A DNA stretch of 64,000 nt. Origin: Enterococcus termitis (lineage in GTDB: Bacteria > Bacillota > Bacilli > Lactobacillales > Enterococcaceae). Of this stretch, positions 53,679 through 62,764 are shown in pieces; positions within the stretch are counted from its first letter, which is position 1; every line of letters begins with the position of its first letter. Location of the stretch: positions 62,001 to 126,000 of the forward strand of contig NZ_MIJY01000045.1 in the NCBI RefSeq assembly GCF_001730305.1, given 5' to 3'. A program made the translations under genes and the position numbers. The notes below the pieces were generated by a model, which was not told where the DNA came from, did not search any database, and was given only the letters and a program-made list of their open reading frames with translations.

Positions 53679-53766
53679 GTGACATGGAAAGCCGCATAAC
53701 GTGGCTGAATAAACGGTGGAGGCAGAAGCGACCCCTTTCTCGGAGTTAAGCCCTTCTGTCCCATCG
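53679..53766. repeat. Imperfect hairpin repeat upstream of nirC
   Basis: GTGGAGGCAGAAG and CTTCTGTCCCATC pair imperfectly, and the reverse strand reads GATGGGACAGAAGG, similar to the GGGACAGAA motif of the hairpin at 49267. It lies in the 157-base gap between cobA and nirC and may limit read-through. Confidence 0.55.
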
Positions 53767-53799
53767 TTGTTACACTTTTATAATAAAGGAGAGAATGAT

Positions 53800-54585
53800 A
53801 TGGGGGCATTTCAACCGCCAGAAATAGTGGATGTTACAATTGAAAAAGGAGTTCAAAAAGCTCGAGCTAGTTTTTTGACGTTAGCTGTATTAGGATTTTT
53901 AGCAGGAATGTTTATTGCTGTTGCAGGTGTTGCGATGATTCGGGCAATGGGGACGATGCCTAAAGAATGGGGAACGCTGGTCAATGTGATCGGTGCAGCA
54001 GTTTTTCCGTTTGGCTTGATTTGTTTATTGTTAGCCGGAGGAGAATTAGTTACAGGAAATATGATGGTCGTATCTATGGCTTTGTTTGCTAAAAAAATCA
54101 GTGGTAAACAGTGGGTGCGAAATATTGTGATTGTAACGATATTTAATTTACTAGGGTCATTATTTGTTGCCTATTTCTTTGGCTACTTAAGCGGTGCTTT
54201 ACAAGGTGATTTTGCTGAGCGGGCGATTCAAGTTTCCTTAGGGCGAACGAAAGACACCTTTTTACAAGGCTTTCTTTCTGGAATTGCCTGTAACTTTTTA
54301 GTGAGTACAGCTGTTTATTTGAACTTTGCTGCAAAAGATTTTATTGGAAAAATCGTTGGGATCTTTTTACCGATCATGGGATTTGTGATCTGTGGGTATC
54401 AGCACGTAGTTGCGAACATGTTTTTGATTCCAATGGGGATTTTGTTAGGTGGGAATACATGGGCTGCTTTTGGGCAAAATATGGTTAGCGTGTACTTGGG
54501 AAATATTATCGGCGGCGGCTTTTTCGTTGCGGGACTTTATTTCTTAGCGTATAAAGTCGGCACGCGGCAGTTGCCAAATCAATAA
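53800..54585 (+). CDS. nirC: Formate/nitrite transporter family channel
   Basis: 261 residues from the ATG at 53800 (AAAGGAGAG upstream; an earlier in-frame ATG at 53716 falls in the repeat). Six hydrophobic segments with FNT hallmarks: FLAGMFIAVAGVAM, LAGGELVTGNMMVV, GIACNFLVSTAVYLNFAAKD and GFVICGYQHVVANMFLIPMGI, containing the central His of the pore. FNT channels pass nitrite or formate. The nirBD and siroheme context argues for nitrite import or export. It is followed by hemC and hemD. Confidence 0.9.
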   Translation: MGAFQPPEIVDVTIEKGVQKARASFLTLAVLGFLAGMFIAVAGVAMIRAMGTMPKEWGTLVNVIGAAVFPFGLICLLLAGGELVTGNMMVVSMALFAKKISGKQWVRNIVIVTIFNLLGSLFVAYFFGYLSGALQGDFAERAIQVSLGRTKDTFLQGFLSGIACNFLVSTAVYLNFAAKDFIGKIVGIFLPIMGFVICGYQHVVANMFLIPMGILLGGNTWAAFGQNMVSVYLGNIIGGGFFVAGLYFLAYKVGTRQLPNQ

Positions 54586-54632
54586 AATTTAGTATGATTA
54601 TAGGATAAGAAAAAATAAAGGAAGTTAGAAAA

Positions 54633-55541
54633 ATGAAAACCGTCCGGGTCGGTACTAGAAATAGTCCTTTAGCTATGAAGCAAACAATGATCGTATTAGA
54701 GTTATTACAAGCAGTTCATGGGGAGTTTGCTTTTGAAATTGTGCCTATGACTACCAAAGGAGACCAATTACTTTCCGTCAGTTTATCTAAAATTGGCGGC
54801 AAGGGTTTATTTATCAATGAGGTTGAGCAAGCTTTGTTAGCTGGATCGATCGATTTTGCGGTTCATAGTTTAAAAGACATGCCTGCAAAAATCGCTGATG
54901 GTTTGACATTAGCTGCATTGCCTGAAAGAAGTGATCCAACGGATTGTTTGATTTTTCGTGAGGCAACTTCTTTACAAACGTTACCTTATCAAGCAAGAAT
55001 CGGAACAAGCAGCTTACGAAGAGAATTTCAGATGAAAAATCTGCGTGACGATTTCCAAGTAGAATCAATCCGAGGAAATGTCGGTACTCGTTTGAAACGC
55101 ATGGAAGAAAAACAGCTAGATGCTATTGTGTTGGCAACAGCTGGATTAAAACGTCTAAACTGGTTTGAAGAGCCAGCGTATCCATATATTCATCTAAGCA
55201 GTGAACAGTGCATACCAGCTGTTGGTCAAGGCGCACTGGCAGTGGAATGTCGCAGTGACGATCTAGAGATGAACGAATTTTTGAAACTTGTTGATGATTC
55301 GCTGACCCGAAAATTAGTGCTGGAGGAACGGGCGTTTTTAGCTGAATTAAATGGAAATTGTGATATTCCTATCGGGGCATATGCGGCTAAGCTTGACACT
55401 GGTTATCAATTTTCTGGTTTCTTGGGAGATAAAGCATTGCAACGATCGTTTACTGAAACAATCAGTGTGCAGGAAATAGAAGGTATAGGTCAAGTTGTTG
55501 CCAAAAGACTCTTGAACAGAATGGATCAGGCAGCACTATGA
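54633..55541 (+). CDS. hemC: Porphobilinogen deaminase (hydroxymethylbilane synthase)
   Basis: 302 residues: VRVGTRNSPLAMKQT, KIGGKGLFINEVEQALL, DFAVHSLKDMPAKI (catalytic Asp), IGTSSLRREFQ, ESIRGNVGTRLKRM and the dipyrromethane-cofactor Cys in LNGNCDIPIGAYA (about residue 240). It makes hydroxymethylbilane from four porphobilinogens. It overlaps hemD by four bases. No hemA, hemL or hemB is in the window, so porphobilinogen must come from elsewhere. Confidence 0.93.
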   Translation: MKTVRVGTRNSPLAMKQTMIVLELLQAVHGEFAFEIVPMTTKGDQLLSVSLSKIGGKGLFINEVEQALLAGSIDFAVHSLKDMPAKIADGLTLAALPERSDPTDCLIFREATSLQTLPYQARIGTSSLRREFQMKNLRDDFQVESIRGNVGTRLKRMEEKQLDAIVLATAGLKRLNWFEEPAYPYIHLSSEQCIPAVGQGALAVECRSDDLEMNEFLKLVDDSLTRKLVLEERAFLAELNGNCDIPIGAYAAKLDTGYQFSGFLGDKALQRSFTETISVQEIEGIGQVVAKRLLNRMDQAAL

Positions 55542-56221
55542 AAAAAATTCTCTTAACACGTATGCTGGAAGACAATGCGGACGATCGAGAATATTTTGAG
55601 GGCAAAGGCTTTGAAGTGCTTGAAATCCCATTGATTGGATTAAAGCCAAGACAAAAGAATGTACCATTTGAATTTGAGTTAAATGAGTGTGATTGGCTCT
55701 TTTTGACCAGTCAGCATGCGGCAACCTTTTTGCTTGAACAGGCGTTGAATCATGGATTGATCGAGCAATTAGAATCAAAAAAAATAGCGGTCATTGGAAC
55801 GAAAACAGAGCAGGTCTTGTTAGCGAATCATCTGACAGCAGCATTTTCAGCACCAAGCGCAACTAAAAAAAGTCTGTTTCACTCGTGGTCTCAATGTTAT
55901 TCAGATCCTGTGGTCATTTTCTATCCTAAAAGTAATCTGGCTGACACTGCTGGTGAATCACTTTTAAAAGCACAAGGACATATTCTTTACACACCGATTC
56001 TTTATGACAATTTTTTTCCAAAAGACAGCAAACAAACGCTATATAATTGCTTGAACAAAGAAACGATTGCTGCGGTTTATTTCGCTAGTCCGTCTTTGTG
56101 GCGGCGTTTCTACTCTGTTTTTTCTGAACTAAAATTAGCAAAAGTACCCACATTCTATTGTCTTGGGGAAACAACACGACAGGCCATTAGACAAGACGGT
56201 TATGACGCTGTCATCAAATAG
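55538..56221 (+). CDS. hemD: Uroporphyrinogen-III synthase
   Basis: 227 residues. The family is poorly conserved; the pattern is N-terminal ILLTRMLEDNADDREYFEGKGFEVLEIPLIGLKP, DWLFLTSQHAATFLLEQAL, KIAVIGTKTEQVL and C-terminal AVYFASPSLWRRFYSVF and TFYCLGETTRQAIRQDGYD (quoted in parts), matching HemD domain order. It closes and inverts ring D to give uroporphyrinogen III for CobA. A terminator lies immediately after the stop. Confidence 0.85.
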   Translation: MKKILLTRMLEDNADDREYFEGKGFEVLEIPLIGLKPRQKNVPFEFELNECDWLFLTSQHAATFLLEQALNHGLIEQLESKKIAVIGTKTEQVLLANHLTAAFSAPSATKKSLFHSWSQCYSDPVVIFYPKSNLADTAGESLLKAQGHILYTPILYDNFFPKDSKQTLYNCLNKETIAAVYFASPSLWRRFYSVFSELKLAKVPTFYCLGETTRQAIRQDGYDAVIK

Positions 56222-56266
56222 CGCACTGAATTCTTTGAGGATCGACAAAGAATTCAGTGCGTTTTC
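56222..56266 (+). terminator. Terminator of the nirC-hemCD unit
   Basis: CGCACTGAATTCTTTG pairs perfectly with CAAAGAATTCAGTGCG, followed by TTTT, directly after the hemD stop. Confidence 0.88.
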
Positions 56267-56350
56267 GTGTTCAAAACAAACAGATTGACTAATAATCAGA
56301 AAACGGTACAATGAATAGACTAAAGTGATTCAAGCAGGGGAGGTATTTTA

Positions 56351-56881
56351 GTGAGTAGAGAAATTATTTTATATATTGCGGTTAGTTTGGATGGATTTAT
56401 TGCTGAATTAGACGGCAGTATCGATTTTTTAGGCGGTGGAGAAGAGTTACTTGAAGATGAGACAAGTTATCAAGAATTGATGGAAAAAATCGATACAGTG
56501 GTCATGGGAAGAACAACCTACGATCAAGTCATCAATGAGTTGTTGCCAGATCAATATCCTTATGAAGATAAACAATCGTACATCATCACGAGTCATGTAG
56601 AGACTGATTCGGAAAACCTTATTTTTACAAGTCAGAATCCAGTTGAATTGATTCGTGGACTGAAAGAAGAAAAAGGGGAAGCAATCTGGATCGTAGGTGG
56701 CGGCAGTATCATTGCGCCTTTAGTTGAAGCTAATTTGATCGATACCTATATTATTACAACCATACCGACCATCTTAGGCAAAGGAATTCCTTTGTTCAAC
56801 GAGCTTGAGGGACCTGTAAAATTAACGGTAGCAGATGTATATGTAAAAAATAATATGGTTTATACTACGTACTCAAAATAA
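56351..56881 (+). CDS. RibD C-terminal / dihydrofolate-reductase-like protein
   Basis: 176 residues, GTG start with GGGGAGG upstream. IILYIAVSLDGFIAELDGSIDFL opens the fold, then VVMGRTTYDQV and AIWIVGGGSIIAPLVEANLID (NADPH-binding GGG), ending in strands typical of the YwjB/YyaP group of RibD_C proteins. It is probably an NADPH-dependent reductase; the substrate is unknown. It is a stand-alone gene between terminators. Confidence 0.85.
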   Translation: MSREIILYIAVSLDGFIAELDGSIDFLGGGEELLEDETSYQELMEKIDTVVMGRTTYDQVINELLPDQYPYEDKQSYIITSHVETDSENLIFTSQNPVELIRGLKEEKGEAIWIVGGGSIIAPLVEANLIDTYIITTIPTILGKGIPLFNELEGPVKLTVADVYVKNNMVYTTYSK

Positions 56882-56882
56882 C

Positions 56883-56936
56883 AAAAAAGAAACAAGGTCA
56901 ACGGAGACGTTACGTTTTGACTTTGTTTCTTTTTTA
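56883..56936. terminator. Bidirectional terminator
   Basis: AAAAAAGAAACAAGGTCAA pairs with TTGACTTTGTTTCTTTTTT between convergent genes. Confidence 0.85.
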
Positions 56937-56948
56937 GTTATCTACTTG

Positions 56949-57566
56949 TTAAGAGCCAATCGATAAAGCAATCAAATCGATTAATAAGTGAGCAATCCAT
57001 GAAGCCCAAATGCTTCTTCCGGATTTTAAGTAAACGAGATTTAAAATCAGACGAGCAACACTTTGCAATAATAGAACGTGTAAGAGTGTAGAGAAGAAAG
57101 AGCCGTCCCAATAAGCAGGAATATGAAGCAAACCAAAAACAACGGCACTTACTAGTGTACTTGCGGTTAGAGAAAGCCCTTTACTTAAACCACCTTCTAA
57201 TACGCCAATCCCTAATAATTCTTCTCCCATCAACATAAAAGGAATCATAAAAATAATTGCTCCTAAGTTGCCGGATGCCGGATTGGCAACCCAATTAAAT
57301 CCCAACGCTTGTGAAAGAAGACCAATCAGTATACCGATCACGAAATAGCTGATAACAGCAGCAGGAATCAACCATAATTTACGTGGTGCTTTAAATGCCT
57401 GTTTGCTACTGCTTCCAAAAGCTAAAATCCATGCGAGAGCACCACCAATAAAAAGTCCCCACCATGCCCATGAAAAAGACATCAAGCCGTAAAAGCCAAG
57501 CAGCAACAATAATGCTCCTCCAAAAAGTCTGCTGTTGGTACTGTGTAAGGTTTCATTTGTCTCCAT
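56949..57566 (-). CDS. CPBP-family (Abi) intramembrane protease-like protein
   Basis: 205 residues, about six membrane segments. CPBP motifs: EELLGIGVLEGG (the EE pair is kept, the usual following Arg is not), FGLLHIPAYW (FxxxH) and HLLIDLIALS (HxxxD). These form the active site of Abi/CAAX-type glutamic proteases. The missing Arg may lower activity. In Lactobacillales such proteins often accompany bacteriocin immunity or surface traits, but nothing of that kind is adjacent. AAAGAGGTAG precedes the ATG. Confidence 0.8.
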   Translation of the reverse strand: METNETLHSTNSRLFGGALLLLLGFYGLMSFSWAWWGLFIGGALAWILAFGSSSKQAFKAPRKLWLIPAAVISYFVIGILIGLLSQALGFNWVANPASGNLGAIIFMIPFMLMGEELLGIGVLEGGLSKGLSLTASTLVSAVVFGLLHIPAYWDGSFFSTLLHVLLLQSVARLILNLVYLKSGRSIWASWIAHLLIDLIALSIGS

Positions 57567-57794
57567 ATAGCTACCTCTTTTCCGAAAAATGATAAAAAAC
57601 GTATCATGCCAAATTACACTTAAGTATACCTTTTCTACTAAAATAAGAAAAATGAACTGTTTGATCGTAAGTAAGAATATAGACCGATAAATGAAGCATT
57701 CATTGCTTAAACTCTACTAAGGAAAACGTAAACGGATTGAGGAGCAGCCTATTGACAAAGCGAAAGAAAAGAGCTAAAATTAATTCATGTTAAG

Positions 57795-57808
57795 ACTACA
57801 CACGTAGT
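57795..57808 (+). promoter_or_regulatory. cop-box-like operator upstream of copY
   Basis: ACTACACACGTAGT contains TACACACGTA, one mismatch from the CopY operator core TACANNTGTA, about 35 bases before the copY ATG. Confidence 0.65.
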
Positions 57809-57841
57809 TGTTTTGGGATAACCTTAAAAAGGAGACTTTTT

Positions 57842-58288
57842 ATGTCAGAAAAGAAAAAAGCTCTACCGATCACCGATGCTGAATGGGAGATCATGCGCGT
57901 TGTTTGGACGACACAAGAAACGACGAGTAAAGAAGTCACAGAAATATTAAATGAAAAGATGGAGTGGAAGAGTACAACAGTCAAGACGCTATTGAGCCGC
58001 TTAGTGGAAAAAGGAATGCTTGGTACAAAACGAAATGGCAATAAGTTTACTTACTTCCCATTAGTAGAAGAGAAAAAAAGTATCGAAGCTCTTTCAGAAG
58101 ATCTGCTAGAAAAAGTCTGTAGTAAAAAAGTAGGAAAAGTACTGGAATCGATTATTACGAATAGTACGTTAAGCTTTAGTGATCTTGATCAGCTGGAAAG
58201 TCTTTTGCAGGAAAAAAGAAAAACAGCTGTTGATGTCGTTCCTTGTAATTGTATCCCTGGTCAATGCCAGTGTCACCACGTTCGTTAA
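57842..58288 (+). CDS. copY: CopY-type copper-responsive repressor
   Basis: 148 residues: a BlaI/MecI-like winged helix (ITDAEWEIMRVVWTTQETTSKEV; KSTTVKTLLSRLVEKGML), a dimerisation region, and the C-terminal metal motif CNCIPGQCQC (CxCx4CxC), which binds Zn for repression and Cu for release. A cop-box-like site lies upstream. It is followed by copZ; no copper ATPase follows. AAGGAGA precedes the ATG. Confidence 0.93.
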   Translation: MSEKKKALPITDAEWEIMRVVWTTQETTSKEVTEILNEKMEWKSTTVKTLLSRLVEKGMLGTKRNGNKFTYFPLVEEKKSIEALSEDLLEKVCSKKVGKVLESIITNSTLSFSDLDQLESLLQEKRKTAVDVVPCNCIPGQCQCHHVR

Positions 58289-58323
58289 GCAACCGAATCA
58301 TAAAATAGAAGGAGTGTTTATAG

Positions 58324-58524
58324 ATGGAAAAAACAGTAACAATCAATGGCATGAAATGTGACGGCTGTGTAAACATCGTCAAAGAAAATTTTGAATCAAT
58401 CACAGGCGTTCAACATGCAACAGTCGATCTTGAGAAAAAAGCAGCAATTGTTACAAGTGAGCGGGAAATCTCAAATGATGAGTTACAGGCGTCACTTTCA
58501 GAAACAAAATTTACAGTTGCTTAA
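58324..58524 (+). CDS. copZ: CopZ-type copper chaperone
   Basis: 66 residues of the HMA fold with the Cu(I)-binding MKCDGC (residues 10-15) and the typical VQHATVDLEKKAAIV strand. It carries copper to CopY or an exporter. The gap to copY is 35 bases. A terminator follows 120 bases later with no gene between, so the operon is copYZ only. Confidence 0.92.
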   Translation: MEKTVTINGMKCDGCVNIVKENFESITGVQHATVDLEKKAAIVTSEREISNDELQASLSETKFTVA

Positions 58525-58641
58525 AACGCCAATGTACTTGAATTAAATTGCTTGAATTTTAGCTGTATAAACGTACATGATATGAAAAAGCAGCTAGAAA
58601 CACTCAGTTTTAGGTAACATAGCTAGTAAGAACTGAATACT

Positions 58642-58675
58642 AAAAAAACCACACAAAAATAGTGTGGTTTTTTTG
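58642..58675. terminator. Bidirectional terminator after copZ
   Basis: AAAAAAACCACAC pairs with GTGTGGTTTTTTT. The convergent GNAT gene lies beyond it. Confidence 0.85.
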
Positions 58676-58734
58676 ATTCCAATAACACGAAGCATTGGAA
58701 TGGTTATCCGGTTCCTTCAAAAAAATCGAAGAAT

Positions 58735-59217
58735 CTAGATATACTTTTCTTTTGGATAGACCATTAAGTAATTGAGTAACAAGACACCATTTCGATAGTC
58801 ATTGTTTTGTTTTACAACACGGAATCCAAGTTTTTCGAAAAACGACTTCGCTGTAAGCGAAGAATGAACAGTAATTTCTTTTGCCCCGGAATCAAATGCG
58901 TGATCGATTAAATCGTTTGCCAGTAATTTTCCAGCACCATAACCGATCCATTCTTTACTTACATACAAATGGTCAAGGTAGCCTTCTTTAGAAATATTAC
59001 CGAAGCCAATGATTTTTGTGCCAACTAATACGATACGTGTGTAAGTCGAAGCTAAAACAGCATCCCATTTGTCGTAGTCAGGTGCAGGCTGCACCAATTG
59101 CTCAATTTGTTGTTCTGTGTAATCTTTTTTATTGATTGCTTGAACTGTGGCATTAAATAACGCAACCAATTCCTCTAAGTCAGAACGTTGGTAGTTCCTT
59201 AAATTGAATACAGTCAT
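58735..59217 (-). CDS. GNAT-family N-acetyltransferase
   Basis: 160 residues from the ATG at 59217 (GAGGAG upstream; in-frame Met codons further up lie outside the fold). FNLRNYQRSDLEELVALFNATVQ, then LDHLYVSKEWIGYGAGKLLANDLID (acetyl-CoA motif A, atypical GYGAGK) and KSFFEKLGFRVVKQN. A YafP/ElaA-like small acetyltransferase; the substrate is unknown. Confidence 0.85.
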   Translation of the reverse strand: MTVFNLRNYQRSDLEELVALFNATVQAINKKDYTEQQIEQLVQPAPDYDKWDAVLASTYTRIVLVGTKIIGFGNISKEGYLDHLYVSKEWIGYGAGKLLANDLIDHAFDSGAKEITVHSSLTAKSFFEKLGFRVVKQNNDYRNGVLLLNYLMVYPKEKYI

Positions 59218-59428
59218 TTGTTCATCACTCCTCTTCGTTAAAACTAGTTTAATCATACAGAGCGCATATGTCAAAAAATAATTAAAGAAAAGAGAGAATT
59301 TTTATCAGAAAACTGCAAAATTCTTCTTTAATTAAGGTCGAGAAGATCAAAAAGAAACAAATAGCGAACGATTATGACCGCAAACACAATCAATCAAAAG
59401 AAGACAACTAAGTAAAAAAACAGTTGAG

Positions 59429-59476
59429 AACAGAAGCAGAAGTCTCTTTTAAAAATAACCTCTTTCTGCTTCTGTC
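59429..59476. terminator. Terminator after the DUF5808 gene
   Basis: ACAGAAGCAGAAG pairs with CTTTCTGCTTCTGT; serves the minus-strand gene starting at 60870. Confidence 0.6.
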
Positions 59477-59487
59477 TCGAGCTATTC

Positions 59488-60870
59488 TTATTTCCCGCGA
59501 ATCGATTGAATATCTTGATAGTATTTTTCTGTTCGTTTACTGTCTTTATTTGTATAGTAGTAAAGTTTATTGGCTGTTTCTATTTTTAGAATCGGTTTTT
59601 CGTGACGATATACGAGCAGATAAGCAGGTTCATCAGCGATTTGAAATTCGCCGGTTAGATAATTTTCCGTTGCTGTTCCGTAGACTCGGATCGATTCTTT
59701 AGGGACTTCGTTCACTAGCTCTACAGAGGTGATATCTTGCCAATCGATTCTTCTGGTTTTAGAAAAGGGCGCCGATAAGTGAATGCCATTATGAGACGTA
59801 CTAAGTTGAAAAGGATCCGTTGTAAAGTCGCTGATCATCATGGGTACACTAGCAGCGATCAGTATAACAAAAAGCAAAATTCCAGTAATACCCATAATGA
59901 TTTTGCCAGCAGGGCGACCCAAGTTCGTGGAAAGATTCATACCAATTCGATCTGGGACAAGAAGCCTTTTGTCATTTGGATTCATATAGATGCCATATTT
60001 CCAATACTGATCCTCATCACTATAACGGTATTCTTTCGCTAAAGAAATCAATTGATCCTGCTTTTTCCGTAATGAAAATAAAAAGTAAAACGTAAATAGG
60101 ACAAAGAGAAGAATCACTAAGAAAAAGGCAAAGCTGACCACCATCATTTGTTCGTAGGGTAATGCAATAGAGAGACCTGCTGCAAAAGGAAGAAAGCTAA
60201 TGACTAAAGCTGAAACGGCCATTAGAACAGACCAATGATAGCGCATCAAATCATTGACTTTTTGATTAACTTCTTCATCACTCGTTAGTGGCTTGACGGG
60301 CATTCGACTGATAGAATAATAAAATAGCAAGAAAAGTCCAAACAACAATAAACCAATCAGTAAAAATAGCCAGAAGCCATTTTTTTCACCAGCGATTCTA
60401 TATGAATAGGCAGCTCCTAAAATAGTCAACAATAAACTAGGTAAAAACCACCAAATGCTGATCAATTTCCGATTCTTATTAGCGACAAGTTTTGTATCGA
60501 CTAAAATCGGTTGTGTTGGCAAAAACCAATTATTTTTAACCTTCAAAGCGGTCATCTTGCGAATATAAATAATTTCCAAATAAAAGCCGATGCCAATAAA
60601 GCTAAAAAGGATAACGAAAAAATAAAGAAGCGTCAATGAATCATAAGGAATCATAAGGACTGGGAATGCAAGAAATAGAAAAACAAACGCCCATTGCAAC
60701 AGTCTTTTCTTATATAAGTTACTGATTGCTAGAACGTGAGGATCTTGAAGTTTTTCTTTTGGCAAAGTTGTTTCTAAGATAACATTTTTATGTGGCTTTG
60801 CAGGGATTCTGCCTGTGAAAGCTAGTAAGAAACTAGTACTAACGAGAGCCACGTATAGTATAATATTCAT
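59488..60870 (-). CDS. DUF5808 multi-pass membrane protein with PH-like tail
   Basis: About 460 residues from the ATG at 60870 (AAAGGTG upstream). About nine hydrophobic segments. A DUF5808-type element (YSDEDQYWKYGIYMNPNDKR, about 290-310) is followed by two membrane segments and a C-terminal bacterial PH-like strand region (RRIDWQDITSVELVNEVPKE, about 385-455). Its start overlaps the end of the GntR gene, so the two are co-transcribed, as in YhcF/YtrA-type envelope modules. The function is unknown; such pairs often respond to cell-envelope antibiotics. Confidence 0.8.
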   Translation of the reverse strand: MNIILYVALVSTSFLLAFTGRIPAKPHKNVILETTLPKEKLQDPHVLAISNLYKKRLLQWAFVFLFLAFPVLMIPYDSLTLLYFFVILFSFIGIGFYLEIIYIRKMTALKVKNNWFLPTQPILVDTKLVANKNRKLISIWWFLPSLLLTILGAAYSYRIAGEKNGFWLFLLIGLLLFGLFLLFYYSISRMPVKPLTSDEEVNQKVNDLMRYHWSVLMAVSALVISFLPFAAGLSIALPYEQMMVVSFAFFLVILLFVLFTFYFLFSLRKKQDQLISLAKEYRYSDEDQYWKYGIYMNPNDKRLLVPDRIGMNLSTNLGRPAGKIIMGITGILLFVILIAASVPMMISDFTTDPFQLSTSHNGIHLSAPFSKTRRIDWQDITSVELVNEVPKESIRVYGTATENYLTGEFQIADEPAYLLVYRHEKPILKIETANKLYYYTNKDSKRTEKYYQDIQSIRGK

Positions 60871-60883
60871 TTTCAACACACCT

Positions 60884-61258
60884 TTAGTATTCAAATTTTT
60901 GATAGATTTGCTTCACTTTTTTTTGAACGTCTTCTTCTGAAACTTGATGAATAGCCGCTTCAGCCAATAACAAATCCAATTTATTTGAAAAATACTCTTG
61001 GAATTGTGGTGTAGCAGGCTGGTTGTCTGCGACAAGGGTACCGTTACGACGATCTGTCAAAATATAACCATCCACCTTTAATGATGTATAGGCTTTTGAA
61101 ACAGTCATCATATTAACGCCAATCTCGTCAGCCATTTGACGTACAGATGGCAGCTGTTCGCCAGCTTGGAGTTCATTTGTAGCAATACCCATGATTAATT
61201 GGTTACAGATTTGTTGATAAATCGGCATTGGACTATGTGTATCTATTTCTAGTAACAT
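60884..61258 (-). CDS. GntR family, YtrA/YhcF subfamily repressor
   Basis: 124 residues: a GntR winged helix (PIYQQICNQLIMGIATNELQAGEQLPSVRQMADEIGVNMMTVSKAYTSL, quoted in part) with the short helical C-terminal domain of the YtrA subfamily and no large ligand domain. It is the first gene of a two-gene operon with the DUF5808 membrane protein and is probably autoregulatory. AGGTG precedes the ATG. Confidence 0.9.
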   Translation of the reverse strand: MLLEIDTHSPMPIYQQICNQLIMGIATNELQAGEQLPSVRQMADEIGVNMMTVSKAYTSLKVDGYILTDRRNGTLVADNQPATPQFQEYFSNKLDLLLAEAAIHQVSEEDVQKKVKQIYQKFEY

Positions 61259-61403
61259 GTTTTCACCTCTTTTGTATCCTTTGTATTATATATGTTAATA
61301 CAGGTGGTGCAAAAAATCAATCATTTTTTATTAAAAACTTGTGAGAATGAAAAAACAGGCATATAATAAATAGGTATGATGGTAAGTGAAAGGAAGAATG
61401 GAT

Positions 61404-62732
61404 ATGTCAGCAATCAACCCGGAAGTAACTCAAAAATTCCACGATACATTTGTGGAAAATAACAAACAACAGGCCTTACAACGAAGTGTTGTGAAAAATG
61501 GTATTAGTGCGTCGGCGGAAAGTCAGCAAGCACAAATCAATAATGTTCCTGTGTTTTCTATAGACCTTGCTACAGGAAAAGTAGCGAATCAAAAGCAAAG
61601 CGGCCGCTGCTGGATGTTTGCAGCGCTCAATACATTTAGACACAAAATGATCAACAGTTTTAAGTTAAAAGATTTTGAACTTTCTCAAAATTATACTTTT
61701 TTCTGGGATAAATATGAGAAATCAAACTATTTTTACGAAAATATCATTGCAACTGCTGATCAAGAACTCGATAGCCGCAAAGTCGCTTTTCTTTTAACGA
61801 CACCTCAACAAGACGGCGGGCAATGGGATATGATTGTTTCGCTTTTCCAAAAATATGGGGTAGTACCTAAAACAGCTATGCCGGAAAGTAGTAATAGCTC
61901 TAATTCTCGTGATCTGAATAACTACTTAAATAAAAAACTAAGAAAAGATGCAACGCTTCTTCGTGGATTGATTCATGATGGAAAGACGGCAGCAGAAGTT
62001 CAAGCTGCTAAAGAAGCAATGCTGGAAGAAGTTTATACCTTTTTAGCGGTGTCATTAGGAACACCTCCAACCAGCTTTGATTTTGAATACCGTGATGAGG
62101 AAAAGAATTATCATTTGGATCAAGCGTTGACGCCACAATCCTTTTACGAAAAATATGTAGGAGTTAATCTTGATGAGTATGTAAGTGTGATCAATGCACC
62201 AACGGCAGATAAGCCCTACAATCAAACATATACTGTTGAAATGTTGGGAAATGTTGTTGGAGGTAAAGAGGTTAAGTATATTAATGTCGATATGACGACA
62301 TTTAAAAAATTGGCAATCGCTCAGTTAGAACAAGGTGAATCAGTTTGGTTTGGCTGTGATGTGGGGCAATCTTCTACGCGAGACAGTGGGATCATGTCTT
62401 TAGATGCCTATGATGTGAACGACCTCTTTGACATCGATTTTACTATGACCAAAGCAGAACGCTTGGATTTTGGAGAAAGCTTGATGACCCACGCAATGGT
62501 TTTAACTGGAGTTGATTTGATCGAAGGCGTTTCTACAAAATGGAAAGTTGAAAATAGCTGGGGCGAGAAAGTCGGAGAGAAAGGCTTCTTCGTCATGAGT
62601 GATGCTTGGATGGATGAATATACCTACCAAATCGTGATTCGTAAAGAATTACTATCGACAGAATTACAAGAAGCGTGGAAAAAAGAGCCCGTCGTTTTAG
62701 CTCCTTGGGATCCAATGGGGGCATTAGCCTAA
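61404..62732 (+). CDS. pepC: Aminopeptidase C (bleomycin-hydrolase family)
   Basis: 442 residues from the ATG at 61404 (AAGGAAG eight bases upstream; the frame opens at a GTG, 61386). A C1B papain-like peptidase: the active Cys in QKQSGRCWMFAALNTF (about residue 68), His in SLMTHAMVLTGV and Asn in KVENSWGEK. The C-terminal extension plugging the active site ends GALA as in other PepC proteins. A cytoplasmic hexamer releasing N-terminal residues from peptides. Monocistronic, with a terminator after it. Confidence 0.93.
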   Translation: MSAINPEVTQKFHDTFVENNKQQALQRSVVKNGISASAESQQAQINNVPVFSIDLATGKVANQKQSGRCWMFAALNTFRHKMINSFKLKDFELSQNYTFFWDKYEKSNYFYENIIATADQELDSRKVAFLLTTPQQDGGQWDMIVSLFQKYGVVPKTAMPESSNSSNSRDLNNYLNKKLRKDATLLRGLIHDGKTAAEVQAAKEAMLEEVYTFLAVSLGTPPTSFDFEYRDEEKNYHLDQALTPQSFYEKYVGVNLDEYVSVINAPTADKPYNQTYTVEMLGNVVGGKEVKYINVDMTTFKKLAIAQLEQGESVWFGCDVGQSSTRDSGIMSLDAYDVNDLFDIDFTMTKAERLDFGESLMTHAMVLTGVDLIEGVSTKWKVENSWGEKVGEKGFFVMSDAWMDEYTYQIVIRKELLSTELQEAWKKEPVVLAPWDPMGALA

Positions 62733-62764
62733 TAAAATAGGGCTAAATCCACCTTTAAGACAAG

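Noticed and set aside
53716-53799. Earlier in-frame ATG for nirC giving 28 extra residues
   Set aside because: The extension falls in a hairpin repeat and lacks a ribosome site; the ATG at 53800 has AAAGGAG and starts a normal FNT protein.
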